DNA of 62,773 nt from Prevotella sp. (GTDB taxonomy: Bacteria; Bacteroidota; Bacteroidia; Bacteroidales; Bacteroidaceae), in contig JAGCDZ010000095.1 in the NCBI GenBank assembly GCA_017650905.1, forward strand, positions 1-62,773. The letters are read 5' to 3'. Positions 8,423 to 19,300 of this stretch are shown in pieces. The notes beneath the pieces are model-generated. The model searched no databases and was not told where the DNA came from. It saw nothing but the letters and a program-made list of their open reading frames with translations. How positions within the stretch are numbered: the first letter of the stretch is position 1; each line of letters starts with the position of its first letter. The position numbers and the translations under genes are program-made.

Positions 8423-9673
8423 TTAACGCTTTGATGTGACATCCTTTTCATATTGCTGGATGGCAGCAATGTACTCTTCACCAACAGGCACGTTGTTCTT
8501 CAGGTTGAAATAGTCAAACACAGCACCGAACGGCAGACTCTTGGCCTCTTCCATTAAGGCGAGACGCTCGAAGTTCTGACCATTATCCTCATATTCGCGC
8601 AGTTTCTGTTTCGGTTCGAGCAATGCCTGAAGAATACATTTCTGGGTAGCGCGGGTGCCAACAATGTAAGCACCAATACGATTGATGGAGGCATCAAAAT
8701 AGTCAAGACCTACATGGGCACGATCCAAGGCATCGCTACGGACAAGCTCCTTAAAGAGATCCAAAGTCTGGTCGTTCATAATCGTTACATGGTCTGAATC
8801 CCAACGAATAGGACGAGACACATGCAGCATCAGTTCAGGGACGTACATCAGAAGTGTGGAGATGAAGTCGGATACGTTCTCTGTGGGTTCATAGTGACCT
8901 GTGTCGAGAGTAAACATCTGTTTGCGGGTTGCACAGTAGGCTGTGTAAAAATCGTGTGAGCCGACAGTATAGCTCTCCAGTCCGATACCAAATAGTTTGG
9001 CCTCAAAGCAGTTCTTCACACCGTCGAGTTTTTCTTCCATGATTTCATCGAGCGAGGCTGCGAGAATCTCACGGTATTTTTTGCGCTGTACAGGCATGTC
9101 CTTCGAACCGTCATGTACCCAGATATTCATGATGCAGTGGTCGTTCTGTGCCTTTCCCATTGCATCAGCAATGCGACGACAACGTTTGGTATGTTCAATC
9201 CAGAAATCGCGTATACCCTTGTCAGGATTCGATAATGTCAGGTTACCGCTCTTTGGGTGAGAGAAACTGGTGGAGTTGAAGTCAAGTTTCATATTGTTTT
9301 CCTTGGCCCACTGGATCCAACTCTCAAAGTGCTTTACGTCTACTTGGTCACGATCTACGAATTGATTGCCGAAATCACCATAGATTTCATGGAGATTCAA
9401 ACGGTGGTTACCAGCGATAAGGGTCTTCACGAATTCAATATCCTTGCGTACCTCATCTATATTACGTGCACGGCCAGGATAATTACCTGTAGTCTGGATA
9501 CCTCCCGAGAGTGCATCGTTACGCTCAAAACCTACTACGTCGTCTGTTTGCCAGCAATGCAGTGAGATCTGCTGCTTCTGGAGCTGGTCAAGTACTGCAT
9601 CGGTATCTACACCGACGGCTGCATAACGCTCTTTCGCTACAGCATAAGCTTTTTCAATCAGTTCTGTTTTCAT
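8423..9673 (-). CDS. rhaA: L-rhamnose isomerase
   Basis: Interconverts L-rhamnose and L-rhamnulose in the cytoplasm, using divalent metal. At 416 aa it has the usual length. Characteristic segments are ISLHCWQTDDVVGFE near the N-terminus, LDFNSTSFSHP, the metal-binding WVHDGSKD, and FTLDTGHYEPTE with further metal ligands. It is the second gene of the rha operon, 21 bp after rhaB and 12 bp before the permease. Confidence 0.97.
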   Translation of the reverse strand: MKTELIEKAYAVAKERYAAVGVDTDAVLDQLQKQQISLHCWQTDDVVGFERNDALSGGIQTTGNYPGRARNIDEVRKDIEFVKTLIAGNHRLNLHEIYGDFGNQFVDRDQVDVKHFESWIQWAKENNMKLDFNSTSFSHPKSGNLTLSNPDKGIRDFWIEHTKRCRRIADAMGKAQNDHCIMNIWVHDGSKDMPVQRKKYREILAASLDEIMEEKLDGVKNCFEAKLFGIGLESYTVGSHDFYTAYCATRKQMFTLDTGHYEPTENVSDFISTLLMYVPELMLHVSRPIRWDSDHVTIMNDQTLDLFKELVRSDALDRAHVGLDYFDASINRIGAYIVGTRATQKCILQALLEPKQKLREYEDNGQNFERLALMEEAKSLPFGAVFDYFNLKNNVPVGEEYIAAIQQYEKDVTSKR

Positions 9674-9694
9674 AATTCGTTTTTTATGATGTAT

Positions 9695-11179
9695 TTATTT
9701 TTTATTTGTAATTCTCAGATATTTGTCGAAAGCCTGATTCCAGATTTCCTCGTCTACAGGCTCGTATTTCACAAGTTCCAGCGAATTGGCAATAATCTGA
9801 CGCATTTCCCAAATGTTATTCACCAAGTGGGCTGCCTTTGCCTGAAGCATGATGTTACCAATGGCAGTTCCTTCCTGAGGACCAGCCAGTACGGTGGCGC
9901 CTGTGGCGTTAGCCGTAAACTGGTTCAGATATTTGTTGAGGCTTCCGCCACCGATGATATGAAGCACTTCAAGCTTGAAGGGCGCGAACTCTTGCATCCA
10001 CTGGAATACCTGCTTATAACGCAGGGCAAGCGAGTCGAAGATACAACGGCAGATTTCTGCAGGTGTTTCAGGTATGGGCTGATTCGAGTTACGACAATAT
10101 TGCTGGATGGCAGCAATCATGGAGACGGGGTTCGCAAACTGCGCATCATCGGGGTTGATAATGCTGCGAAAGGCTTCTACCTGCATAGCAGAACCTTGCA
10201 GTTCTGGGTGAGAGAGCCTGCGTACTTCCTCAGGCCACTCCTTGCGACAGCGTTCGTAAAGCCACATACCGCAGATGTTTTTCAGGAAACGGGTCGTTCC
10301 TTCGATACCGCCCTCATTAGTGAAGTTGCGTTCATAACTCAAGTCGTTGATGATGGCATCTTTTGTCTCGATACCCATCAGGCTCCATGTACCGCTGGAA
10401 AGATAGGCAAATTTCTCATCCTTTGCAGGTACAGCAGCCACAGCAGAGCCAGTATCATGGCCTGCAACGGCTATTACAGGTACTGGACCTAAACCAGTCA
10501 TCTTTTGTACTTCATCCGTCAGTACGCCAATGACGGTGCCAGGATAAACCATCTTTCCAAATTTTGAACGCGTTAGTCCTAAAGATGCCAACAGGCGTTC
10601 GTCAAGTTGTTTGGTGCGAGGGTCTAATAATTGTGAAGTGGATGCGATTGTATATTCGCACACCTCGTTACCAGTGAGCATCCAACTCAAGGCATCAGGC
10701 ACAAACAAAATCTTCTGCGCATATTTCATCGCAGAGTTGCCCTCACGTTTCATAGCATAGAGTTGGAAGATGGAATTGAAGTTCATCAATTGGATACCCG
10801 TAATATCATAAACCTCCTTTCGCGAGATGATATGCTGTAGGTAGTCGTCCATCGCATCAAATGTAATAGGATCACGATAGGCACGCGGGTTTCTGAGAAT
10901 GGCACCGTCATCGCCAATCATCACAAAATCCACACCCCAAGTATCGATGCCGATGGAGGTGATTTCCAATCCGCGTCGAGCAACCTCTTTCAGACCGCGG
11001 ATAATTTCAAAATACAGGGCATAGATATCCCAATAGAAATGGCCACCTTGTTCAATGAGGTTGTTGGGGAAGCGGGTTACTTCCTCTAAATGGAACTGTC
11101 CTTCATCAATGCAGCCGATGATGGTTCTGCCACTGGTGGCGCCTAAGTCGACAGCAAAGAAATATTGTTTCTGATCCAT
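9695..11179 (-). CDS. rhaB: L-rhamnulokinase
   Basis: Phosphorylates L-rhamnulose at C1 with ATP. The 494 aa belong to the FGGY carbohydrate kinase family. The N-terminal phosphate motif FFAVDLGATSGRTIIG, the substrate-side GIDTWGVDF with its Asp, and AVAGHDTGSAVAAVPA with YLSSGTWSLMG in the second domain are all visible. It is the first gene of the rha operon, preceded by a TACCTTTG box and divergent from nhaD. Confidence 0.96.
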   Translation of the reverse strand: MDQKQYFFAVDLGATSGRTIIGCIDEGQFHLEEVTRFPNNLIEQGGHFYWDIYALYFEIIRGLKEVARRGLEITSIGIDTWGVDFVMIGDDGAILRNPRAYRDPITFDAMDDYLQHIISRKEVYDITGIQLMNFNSIFQLYAMKREGNSAMKYAQKILFVPDALSWMLTGNEVCEYTIASTSQLLDPRTKQLDERLLASLGLTRSKFGKMVYPGTVIGVLTDEVQKMTGLGPVPVIAVAGHDTGSAVAAVPAKDEKFAYLSSGTWSLMGIETKDAIINDLSYERNFTNEGGIEGTTRFLKNICGMWLYERCRKEWPEEVRRLSHPELQGSAMQVEAFRSIINPDDAQFANPVSMIAAIQQYCRNSNQPIPETPAEICRCIFDSLALRYKQVFQWMQEFAPFKLEVLHIIGGGSLNKYLNQFTANATGATVLAGPQEGTAIGNIMLQAKAAHLVNNIWEMRQIIANSLELVKYEPVDEEIWNQAFDKYLRITNKK

Positions 11180-11223
11180 ATTTGTTTTCAGTGATTGTTT
11201 CTGCAGTTTGTAATTTGCGATTG

Positions 11224-11231
11224 CAAAGGTA
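11224..11231 (-). promoter_or_regulatory. -7 box of the rhamnose operon
   Basis: TACCTTTG on the minus strand (11231-11224), about 45 bp before the rhaB ATG. No -33 TTTG is present at the right distance, which would suit a promoter that needs an activator. No clear regulator half-sites were recognised. Confidence 0.6.
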
Positions 11232-11294
11232 CTAAGAATATAAAGGCTCTACCTTTGTTATTTGATTTTTCATCTCGAAATTTTGATAACGGGT

Positions 11295-11326
11295 TTTGGC
11301 GCTGTCGAATAAATGTTGTACCTTTG
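11295..11326 (+). promoter_or_regulatory. Promoter of nhaD
   Basis: TTTG (11295-11298), 20 bp, TACCTTTG (11319-11326). Transcription should start near 11333, about 36 nt before the ATG. A second TACCTTTG lies upstream at 11250-11257 without a -33 partner. Confidence 0.8.
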
Positions 11327-11368
11327 CAGCAGATTTCCAAACAATCACTTAATTAATTAGTAAAAGCC

Positions 11369-12700
11369 ATGTCTATTTTGACTATTTTGATTGTCGCCGT
11401 TTTCTGTATAGGCTATTTGTGTATCGCCCTGGAAAGTCTGACGAAGATTAACAAGGCCGCAATTGCCTTGTTGATGTGTGTGTTGTGCTGGACGTTGCTG
11501 ATGACAGGTCCTGCCATGTATTATCCTTCTGTAGCTGAGGGCAACGTGATTCATCATATTGCTGAGGTCATCGAACATCATTTGGGTGATGCTGCAGGGA
11601 CGCTCTTCTTCTTGATGGGTGCCATGACCATTGTGGAGATAGTTGACTCCAACGGTGGCTTCAATTTTGTGCGCGACACGATGAAAACCCGTTCCAAGCG
11701 CAAACTTATGTGGCGAATGGCTTTTATGACCTTCTTCCTATCGGCCATTTTGGATAACCTTACTACGAGTATTGTGATGATTATGGTGCTTCGTAAACTT
11801 GTTCAAAGTCGAGGCGATCGTTTGATATATGCTGCACTTGTTGTGATTTCCGCCAATTCTGGTGGAGCCTTCTCACCCATTGGTGACGTCACTACTATTA
11901 TGCTGTGGATCAAGGGTGTAATAACGACCCAAGGCGTTATTACAGAGATTTTCATCCCGTCGTTAGTATCGATGTTGATTCCCGCCTTCATCCTACAATG
12001 TCAGTTGAAGGGAAAGTTTGATAAGGAGCAGAATCTGCCTAAGGCTGATGTTAGCCAATTTACGAAAGCTCAGCGTGATATTATCTTCTGGCTCGGTGTT
12101 GGTGGCCTGTGCTTTGTACCTATCTTCAAAACCCTTACTCATTTGCCCCCGTTTATGGGCATCCTGCTTGTATTAGGTATTCTTTGGACTGTCACAGAGA
12201 TATTCCATTATAACACTTCTGAAGATGATACCATGGCCAAGCGTGTGAGCGATCTGCTCTCCAGAATAGATCTGTCTACCATCATGTTCTTCCTTGGTAT
12301 CCTGATGGCTGTGGCTGTGCTACAGGAGATCGGTGTTCTGACTGCACTTGGACAAGGCTTGAATGAAGCCTTTGCAGGCAATTATTACCTGATCAATGGT
12401 ATTATTGGTGTACTGTCAAGTATTGTCGATAATGTGCCCCTTGTGGCTGGTTGTATGGGCATGTACCCTATTGCTGCAGAGGGTGCAATGGCTGTGGATG
12501 GTATCTTCTGGCAACTGCTGGCCTATTGCGCCGGTGTAGGTGGTTCGATGCTGATCATCGGCTCTGCAGCAGGTGTGGTTGTGATGGGACTGGAGAAAAT
12601 CACCTTCGGCTGGTATATGAAGAAAATTACCTGGATAGCCTTTGCGGGTTATCTGGCTGGTATATTGGTCTATTGGGTAGAACGTATGCTGTTCTTCTAA
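11369..12700 (+). CDS. nhaD: NhaD-type Na+/H+ antiporter
   Basis: Inner-membrane exchanger that exports Na+ for H+. The 443 aa are hydrophobic throughout, with about 11-13 membrane segments, and belong to the ion transporter superfamily. Family segments visible include the SAILDNLTTSIVMIMV stretch, SANSGGAFSPIGDVTTIMLW with its conserved polar residues, and GVLSSIVDNVPLVAG, a second inverted-repeat copy of the DN-type motif. It has its own promoter. Its stop overlaps that of the convergent AraC gene by 3 bp. Its place between the rhamnose operon and the signalling operon gives no functional hint. Confidence 0.92.
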   Translation: MSILTILIVAVFCIGYLCIALESLTKINKAAIALLMCVLCWTLLMTGPAMYYPSVAEGNVIHHIAEVIEHHLGDAAGTLFFLMGAMTIVEIVDSNGGFNFVRDTMKTRSKRKLMWRMAFMTFFLSAILDNLTTSIVMIMVLRKLVQSRGDRLIYAALVVISANSGGAFSPIGDVTTIMLWIKGVITTQGVITEIFIPSLVSMLIPAFILQCQLKGKFDKEQNLPKADVSQFTKAQRDIIFWLGVGGLCFVPIFKTLTHLPPFMGILLVLGILWTVTEIFHYNTSEDDTMAKRVSDLLSRIDLSTIMFFLGILMAVAVLQEIGVLTALGQGLNEAFAGNYYLINGIIGVLSSIVDNVPLVAGCMGMYPIAAEGAMAVDGIFWQLLAYCAGVGGSMLIIGSAAGVVVMGLEKITFGWYMKKITWIAFAGYLAGILVYWVERMLFF

Positions 12701-13569
12701 ACTTGACTGCGGGCCTCACTTGGTTTGCAACCCATCTTCGCCTTGAATTTGGCAGAGAAATAGTCTGGCGACTCGAAATTGAGTCGGTAGGCTATTTCTT
12801 TAATAGTGAGATCTGTAGTTGACAAGAGTTCTTTGGCACGTAACAAACGTAAATCCTGCTGATAAGTGGCAGGTGAAAGGCCAGTATATTCTTTAAAAAG
12901 TTTTCTGAAATTGCTGTAACTGACACCTAAATCTTCTGCGATTTTCTGAATGGTGAGGTCGCTTTCCAGTGATTCACGTATACGAAGGCGGGCGCGATTG
13001 ATCATATCCACATGCAGATGATTCTTGTTGAGCTCGATGTTACGCTCTAAAGAATACATCATTCCAATGAGGTGATTCACAATGCCGGCCATTAATTGCT
13101 GGGAGTAGGCATTTTCCTTCGTGGCCTCATCAAGTGCCCGTTGATAAAGCGATTCCAGTACGAATGAATAACCGACATGATAAATGGGTTTTTCTAGTGT
13201 GAGGAATCCTGCCGTCACACGGTCGTCCATGTTCTTTCCTCTGAAACCAATCCAATGACTCTTCCAGCCTGTACGGGGATTGGGGTGATAGGAATGCCAT
13301 TCTCCAGGGAAAAGTAGAAACATATCGCCAGCCTTGATTGGTGTCTCTGGGCAATGAGTACTTTGGAAGATGCCCTCGCCTTCGGGATTGTATAGCAATT
13401 GGTATTCGTCGAGCACTCTTCCTTTCTCGATGTTGAAATAATAACCGTCTGCATGACCCTTTGTGGGGTAGTCTTCTCCAGGGGAGATTTCTTCATAACC
13501 TACAGTGCTGACTGTGAGACCCCAGAGGGCATCGCGTTCGTTTGCTAATAAATATCTACTTGTCTGCAT
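12697..13569 (-). CDS. AraC-family transcriptional regulator, last gene of the kinase operon
   Basis: A 290-aa cytoplasmic DNA-binding regulator. Residues about 1-160 form a cupin-like ligand-binding half (AGDMFLLFPGEWHSY motif). Residues about 190-290 carry two helix-turn-helix motifs, LTIQKIAEDLGVSYSNFRKLFKEY and the family signature LTIKEIAYRLNFESPDYFSAKFK. Only 12 bp separate it from the upstream 935-aa kinase gene and no promoter is visible there, so it is probably co-transcribed with the three kinases. It has no receiver domain. It may regulate the nearby rhamnose genes, since AraC proteins often do, or respond to the kinases' ligand. Both are guesses. Confidence 0.9.
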   Translation of the reverse strand: MQTSRYLLANERDALWGLTVSTVGYEEISPGEDYPTKGHADGYYFNIEKGRVLDEYQLLYNPEGEGIFQSTHCPETPIKAGDMFLLFPGEWHSYHPNPRTGWKSHWIGFRGKNMDDRVTAGFLTLEKPIYHVGYSFVLESLYQRALDEATKENAYSQQLMAGIVNHLIGMMYSLERNIELNKNHLHVDMINRARLRIRESLESDLTIQKIAEDLGVSYSNFRKLFKEYTGLSPATYQQDLRLLRAKELLSTTDLTIKEIAYRLNFESPDYFSAKFKAKMGCKPSEARSQV

Positions 13570-13581
13570 CTTTTTCTTTTT

Positions 13582-16389
13582 TTAATCTTCTAATTTTTCA
13601 CAAGGAATCCACAACCAGAATGTAGAACCATGACCTTCACCTTCTGAGGTTAGTCCTATTTCACCGCCGTAGCGTTCGGCAATAGCTTTGCAGATAGAGA
13701 GCCCAAGACCAGTACCTTGTACAAAGTCGTTGAGTTTGACAAAACGATCGAAGACTGAGGCCTGCTTTTCTTTGGGGATACCAGCGCCTGTATCTTCACA
13801 ATAAAAATAAAGACCATTCCGCGGATTGTTACTGCCAGCAAAGCGCATTTCCTGACGATACCCCACCTTGATATATCCTTTATGGGTATATTTTACAGCA
13901 TTGGTGGTGAAGTTGGTCAATACTTGTTGGATGCGCCCTTTGTCTAATGCTGTACGGAAGGTCGTATAAGGATTGTCTTTGATGAACTCGACTTCAGGTT
14001 CTTGGACGCGTTGAGCTAATGTCTGACAGATATCATCGAATACCTGTGCGAAGTCACATTCCACTGGATTGATTGTAAGGGCCTGTCCCATGCTTGATGC
14101 CTCAAGGATATCATTGATGAGACGTAACAGCATATCGCAGTTATTTCGAATAATGCGGATGAACTCCAAACGCTCTTCCTGAGAATCTATGACTTGGAGT
14201 AAGTCGCTGAAGCCAACAATGGCATTCAAAGGCGTACGAATTTCATGTGTCATATTGGCAAGGAATACACTCTTCAGATGACCAGAATCTTCTGCGCGGA
14301 TGGTTTCTTCTTTTAGTTTCTGCTGGATAGAAACCAGTTCGGTGATGTCACGTGCTACACCGAAATACCCTGTCAGTTTGCCTTTGTTGTCGCGAATGGG
14401 AATGCCGCTGAAGGCGTACCAGCTGGGTTCCTGATTGATGGGTGTTTTGTCAAAACGGCGGATGTTGCTGAATTCCTTGCCTTTCATTATGATCTGCAAC
14501 AGGTTGTCTTCAGCACTGTCACGATCTTTTGAATCCAATCCTTCCAAATAGCCTGCATAATTGTAAGAAATATCTATTTTGCGAAGCGATTTTGACAGAT
14601 GGATCATCTTATCCTCAATGCCAAATCTCCACACGAACATCTTACTCTTTTCCAGTAAATACTGCAACTGGTTCTCATAAGTGTTGGCAGCATCATTGAT
14701 TTTGTGCATTTCTAAATCATGTTTGCGTTGCTCTAGGTAGAGGAGACGTTCGTTGGTGATGTCACGTGCCGTGATGATATAGTAAATGATATTACCGTTT
14801 TCAATGACTGGGAAGACACGGAACTCGATATAGCTATCGATACCGGCCTGCGGAATGACAAGGTGTTGGCATACATGGAAATCTTCATGGCTTTCCGGTG
14901 TAAAATCTTCCTTTAAGAGAGGCATGTCTACCAAACGCATCTGACGGTATATATCATCTCCAATCACATTAATACCACTTATCTTTCGCATCTTATCATT
15001 GGCATCGATGAAGTATTGGTTGGCATCATAGAACGACATGGCAATGAGGCTGGTTTGGAAGATCTTGATGTATCGTTCACCAGTCTCTCTGGTGGCGCGC
15101 TCTTCCATAATGTCATGGGTAACGTCTTTTACGGAGTTGACGATATAGCGGGGGCTGCCATTCTCCAATTCCACGATAGAATTGCCATGCAGGTATCGCC
15201 AGTCTGGCTTCTCAGCTGTTCCTGCATTCCATCGCTTTTTCAGTTCCGCACTCTTCATATCTTCCGTAATCTTCTGCATGGCGTTCTTAAAGTCATCGCG
15301 CTGGTCTGGAAAAATGCGCTCGACGAACTCTTCTGTCGTCATGCCTTTTTCAGGTAGCAAATTGCCATAAACATTATGCGTTTGATGGGTTTTTAGGTCA
15401 TGCTCTATCACGTAGTAGTTACCCATACTTAATGCCTGAGTCATCATGTTGTTGATATCCTTACTCTTATTGATGGCCTTTTGTACACGGATGCGGATCA
15501 GACGACTCAGCAAAAGTGAAATCAGTCCTACGATGATGGCACCTACAATGATAAAGATGGGAATAGGAGATGTGTCATTATGTTCCCGTTCAGGATGGAA
15601 CCATTTATCATAGATCTTCTCCAGTTGTCCTGCCTGTTCTAGACGGGCATATTCATCGTCGATGGCATCAATCAGATCCTTGTCATAGCCTATCAGACGC
15701 AGTTCGCCTGGTGGAATATCGGTAACATCTGTAACAAGACTATCAAGACCGAATTCCTTTAGTTTTCTTTGGATGGGAATCTCTCCCCAAAGAAAATACT
15801 CATATACGCCCCGTTGTATACCTGTCAGAGCGTCCTTAGGTGAGTGGTATTCAATGGTAAAAGGAGGGTTGGGGTTTGTCATCAAGATACGGATAGGCGC
15901 ATAGTCATTGGACTTCATGATAAGCGTATCTTCCTGTCCCAGAAGATTGATTTTTTCCAATGGCATCTCATCAGGACGCCTGACGGCAACGATACGATAG
16001 AAGTGTAATAAGTTGCGCGTCATGACATAGGGGCTTTTCATATAATTGAAAGAGAGGGCGAAGATGAGGTCTGCTTCTCGGCGCTCGAAGGTTTCTGTGG
16101 CCATATACCACTCTTGCATCACATAGCGGTGGGGAATGTGCAGACGGTCAAGGATGATATTGAGTACCTCAATATTATAACCATCAGGTTCGCCTTTGTC
16201 ATTGCTGAACTCGTAAGGTGGAAACTCCCAGTCACTGACAATTACGAGTGGCTGTTCCTCTGTGTATTCATGCATCTGTTGTGCTGCAGCAGTCAATAGG
16301 GCACCATGAAGTGTGAAAAGCATAAAGAGTATGCTCACCCTCTTATGTATGTAATAAATTCTTTTTTTCATTAGTTTTCCACATTTCAT
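13582..16389 (-). CDS. Sensor histidine kinase with periplasmic solute-binding domain (935 aa)
   Basis: Membrane sensor kinase. Signal peptide about residues 7-37, then an SBP_bac_3-type periplasmic ligand-binding domain about 45-268 (IVSDWEFPPYEF and GEPDGYNIEVLNIIL starts, ending KIYDKWFHPE). One transmembrane helix lies at about 275-298, then PAS-type segments about 315-425, 435-550 and 570-690. HisKA follows with His715 in NMTHEIRTPLN, then an ATPase domain with N-box Asn830, EDTGAGIP and GTGLGLSI. All catalytic motifs look intact. Architecture resembles BvgS without receiver or phosphotransfer domains. Its ATG overlaps the stop of the 1595-aa gene (ATGA), so translation is probably coupled. 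An alternative start is Met7. Confidence 0.93.
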   Translation of the reverse strand: MKCGKLMKKRIYYIHKRVSILFMLFTLHGALLTAAAQQMHEYTEEQPLVIVSDWEFPPYEFSNDKGEPDGYNIEVLNIILDRLHIPHRYVMQEWYMATETFERREADLIFALSFNYMKSPYVMTRNLLHFYRIVAVRRPDEMPLEKINLLGQEDTLIMKSNDYAPIRILMTNPNPPFTIEYHSPKDALTGIQRGVYEYFLWGEIPIQRKLKEFGLDSLVTDVTDIPPGELRLIGYDKDLIDAIDDEYARLEQAGQLEKIYDKWFHPEREHNDTSPIPIFIIVGAIIVGLISLLLSRLIRIRVQKAINKSKDINNMMTQALSMGNYYVIEHDLKTHQTHNVYGNLLPEKGMTTEEFVERIFPDQRDDFKNAMQKITEDMKSAELKKRWNAGTAEKPDWRYLHGNSIVELENGSPRYIVNSVKDVTHDIMEERATRETGERYIKIFQTSLIAMSFYDANQYFIDANDKMRKISGINVIGDDIYRQMRLVDMPLLKEDFTPESHEDFHVCQHLVIPQAGIDSYIEFRVFPVIENGNIIYYIITARDITNERLLYLEQRKHDLEMHKINDAANTYENQLQYLLEKSKMFVWRFGIEDKMIHLSKSLRKIDISYNYAGYLEGLDSKDRDSAEDNLLQIIMKGKEFSNIRRFDKTPINQEPSWYAFSGIPIRDNKGKLTGYFGVARDITELVSIQQKLKEETIRAEDSGHLKSVFLANMTHEIRTPLNAIVGFSDLLQVIDSQEERLEFIRIIRNNCDMLLRLINDILEASSMGQALTINPVECDFAQVFDDICQTLAQRVQEPEVEFIKDNPYTTFRTALDKGRIQQVLTNFTTNAVKYTHKGYIKVGYRQEMRFAGSNNPRNGLYFYCEDTGAGIPKEKQASVFDRFVKLNDFVQGTGLGLSICKAIAERYGGEIGLTSEGEGHGSTFWLWIPCEKLED

Positions 16390-19300
16390 GTTTTACTTCT
16401 TTTTCTCACCACATCAGTCATCTTACAGGGGATGGAGAACCATACGGTAGTCCCCTTGTCAGGTTTCGATTTGATATTGATAGTACCGCCCATTTGCTGA
16501 ATCAGTTCATAACAAATGCTGAGACCCAGTCCTGAACCGCTATTGGCTCCTGTCGCAAAACGCTCAAAGATAGTTGGCAACAATGCCTCGTCGATACCTT
16601 CACCTGTATCCTCAATGGCTATAATCAGACGGTCACCGATATAGTCAATTCTTGCATGCACAGACCCTTGGCTCGTATGTTGGCAGGCATTTAGGATGAT
16701 TTGTTCTAGGATAACACTGACGTTCCGGGCATCTATTTCCACCACCAATTGTTCATAGGGATTATCCACGATATACTGTACACCTGGCTTTTGGTTCGTT
16801 TCCAAACTGGTATGGCAGATCAGGTCGAAGGTATGGGCGAAATCCGTGAGTCGTGGTTTGATTTCTATCATTTTGGCATCGAGACGCGATAGAAATAGAA
16901 TATTATTAATGAGTTTCAGCAATTCGCGCGAGTTCTCTTTGATTTCTTCGATGAAAATTCCCTCATCATCGCTAGAGTGATCCATCTGGAAGAGTTCTGC
17001 AAATCCTACTACCGCATTCAATGGTGTACGGATCTCGTAACTCATATTCCGGAGGAAGGCGTTTTTTACCACTTCCACTTCCTGAGCCTTAGCCGTCTCT
17101 TTGATCAGCTCCTTTTGGGTATGCATGATTTCGCTGACATCACGACACATACCGAAATAATATTTGGCCATGCCATCATCGTCGATGATAGGCACCATAT
17201 GCATCTGCAGACATAACTGATAGCCGCCCTTGATACGCAGATTGGTATGGATGGTGGCTTCAATAGGTGTAACTGAGTGATTGTCCATACTTATAAGAAT
17301 ACGGCGTACAGTCTGCAAGTCACTCTCATGGGTCAATGTGAAAGCACGTTGTTGAGTAATCTCATATTCCACATGCCCAATCTCACTGTAAATAGCCAAG
17401 TGATGTGTATCGGGATAATAGTTCATCATTCGAACGCCACCCACCTTTAACACATAATTGATGTTGTTGATGTAGTTGGTAACCTCCTCATTGGCCTTAA
17501 TCTGTTGCTGCAGGTTTTGCTGTCGTTGCATATATGAGTTGGCCACCTCGGTCACATCACGCCCAGAACTGTAGATGCCCATCAAGTGGCCATTCTCGTC
17601 TCTCACGGGAACAATTTGCAGTTCATAGTATACTTTCTCACCATTGATGAAGCTACTCAATACGCGTTTTTCTTCTTTGCCTGCTTTGAAAAGTTGGGTG
17701 AGATAGGTGTACTCCATGTTTTCCACATCGAGGTCTGGCATACCCAATACGTCGCGAATATTGATGTTTCTTGCAAGCAAAGTCTCAAGTGTCATCTTAT
17801 AAGTACGACAGCCTTTCTCGTTAAGGTTTCGTAAATTGCCTTCCTTGTCGTAGTAGGCCATATCCACCAATACAGAACTGAAGATAGCCTGATATCTTAG
17901 CATGTTGTCCTGTGTCACAAGGCGCATCTTGTTTTCTTCGGTGATATCGCTGCGGGTGCCGATGATGACGGATGGTCGTCCGTTTTTATGATAGCGCAGC
18001 ACCGACAGAGCCATGGTATACTCACGGGCTTCATCGTTTTTTTCTTTCTTGGTCCGCAGGTTAATGGTATCATTCTCTTTTTCGCCACGAACAATGTGAT
18101 TGATGACTTCCACCATGTGTTCAAAATCTTCTTTGACGTATTGCTGGGCTACTTCGTGCAGTGAGAGATTGCGTGTAGGGATACCATTCTCATCCAACAG
18201 CGTAAAAGTCTTGCTAGGGATGTTGTAGATCCAAAAGCGGACATTACTGGTTTTAAGTATGAGCGATAGACGGTCGTTCTTCTTTCGTACATCCTTCGTT
18301 AACTTTTGTTCCTTAATTCTGTAAAAGAGATAATAGAACAAGAAAAAGAGTGAAAAGACGGCTATGACGGCTGCCAGTTGCCATACCCATGAAGGAATAC
18401 CGGTCTCGATGTGCTCTGGATAGAACCATTTATTCTGAATAGTTAGCAGTTTTTCTTCCGAAAGAAGTACAGTATAAATACTGTCCAACTGGTTCAATAG
18501 CCGTTGGTTCTTTGAGATAAACTTATATTCGCCGTGAGGGATGTCGATAGGCGACAGTTCCAGATTCTTAATCTGATATTTGTGAATGAGCCATTTCAGC
18601 GACATTGTGTTCCAAACGATTTCGTTGCTGGGGTCAGAACTTGCCTTTTGTATAGCTTCCTTCATGTCCTCGAAACCCTCTGCATTGTCGCCCCATCCTT
18701 TGTCCTGCATAAGGTGGTGACTGAAACTGCCAGTATGTACGATGACTTTGTGATGGCTCAGGTCTTGGAACGACTTGATGGTTGGTGCTTTGTTTTTCTC
18801 ATGAACCACACTATGTGTAAACAGATGGATGACCGACTTTCCATAGCTTCCAATCTCATGGTGGAAACTGGCCTCCATGCCAAAGATCAAGTCCGATCTG
18901 CCTTCTTTGAGGTCGTTGAAAGCATCTACTGAGGGTTTCAGTTTGATGATATAGGGGATATCGAGCCGCTTGAATATCATCTTCAGCAGGTCGATGTTAT
19001 AGCCATCGGGTTCTCCGTTCTCATTCAAGAATGTATATGGCCATAAGTCCCATGCATCCTCGTAGATTAGTGGCCGCTCTACAGAGAATACCGTCGTGCT
19101 GTCGTTCTGTGCCTGTGCTGCTAGTGGCGTGAGATTGAGCACGAATAACAGAATTATGGCCTTGATTGTTGTGGGTATCCACATCCAGAAAGTAGAGCCT
19201 TTTCCTTTGCCTTCCGATTCTACGCCGATCTTGCCACCGCATTTATCGCTGATGGCCTTGCAGATGCTCAGTCCGAGACCCGTCCCTTGCACGTAGTCAT

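Noticed and set aside
11250-11257. Second TACCTTTG box upstream of nhaD
   Set aside because: No -33 TTTG at 19-21 bp. A complete promoter lies closer to the gene at 11295-11326.
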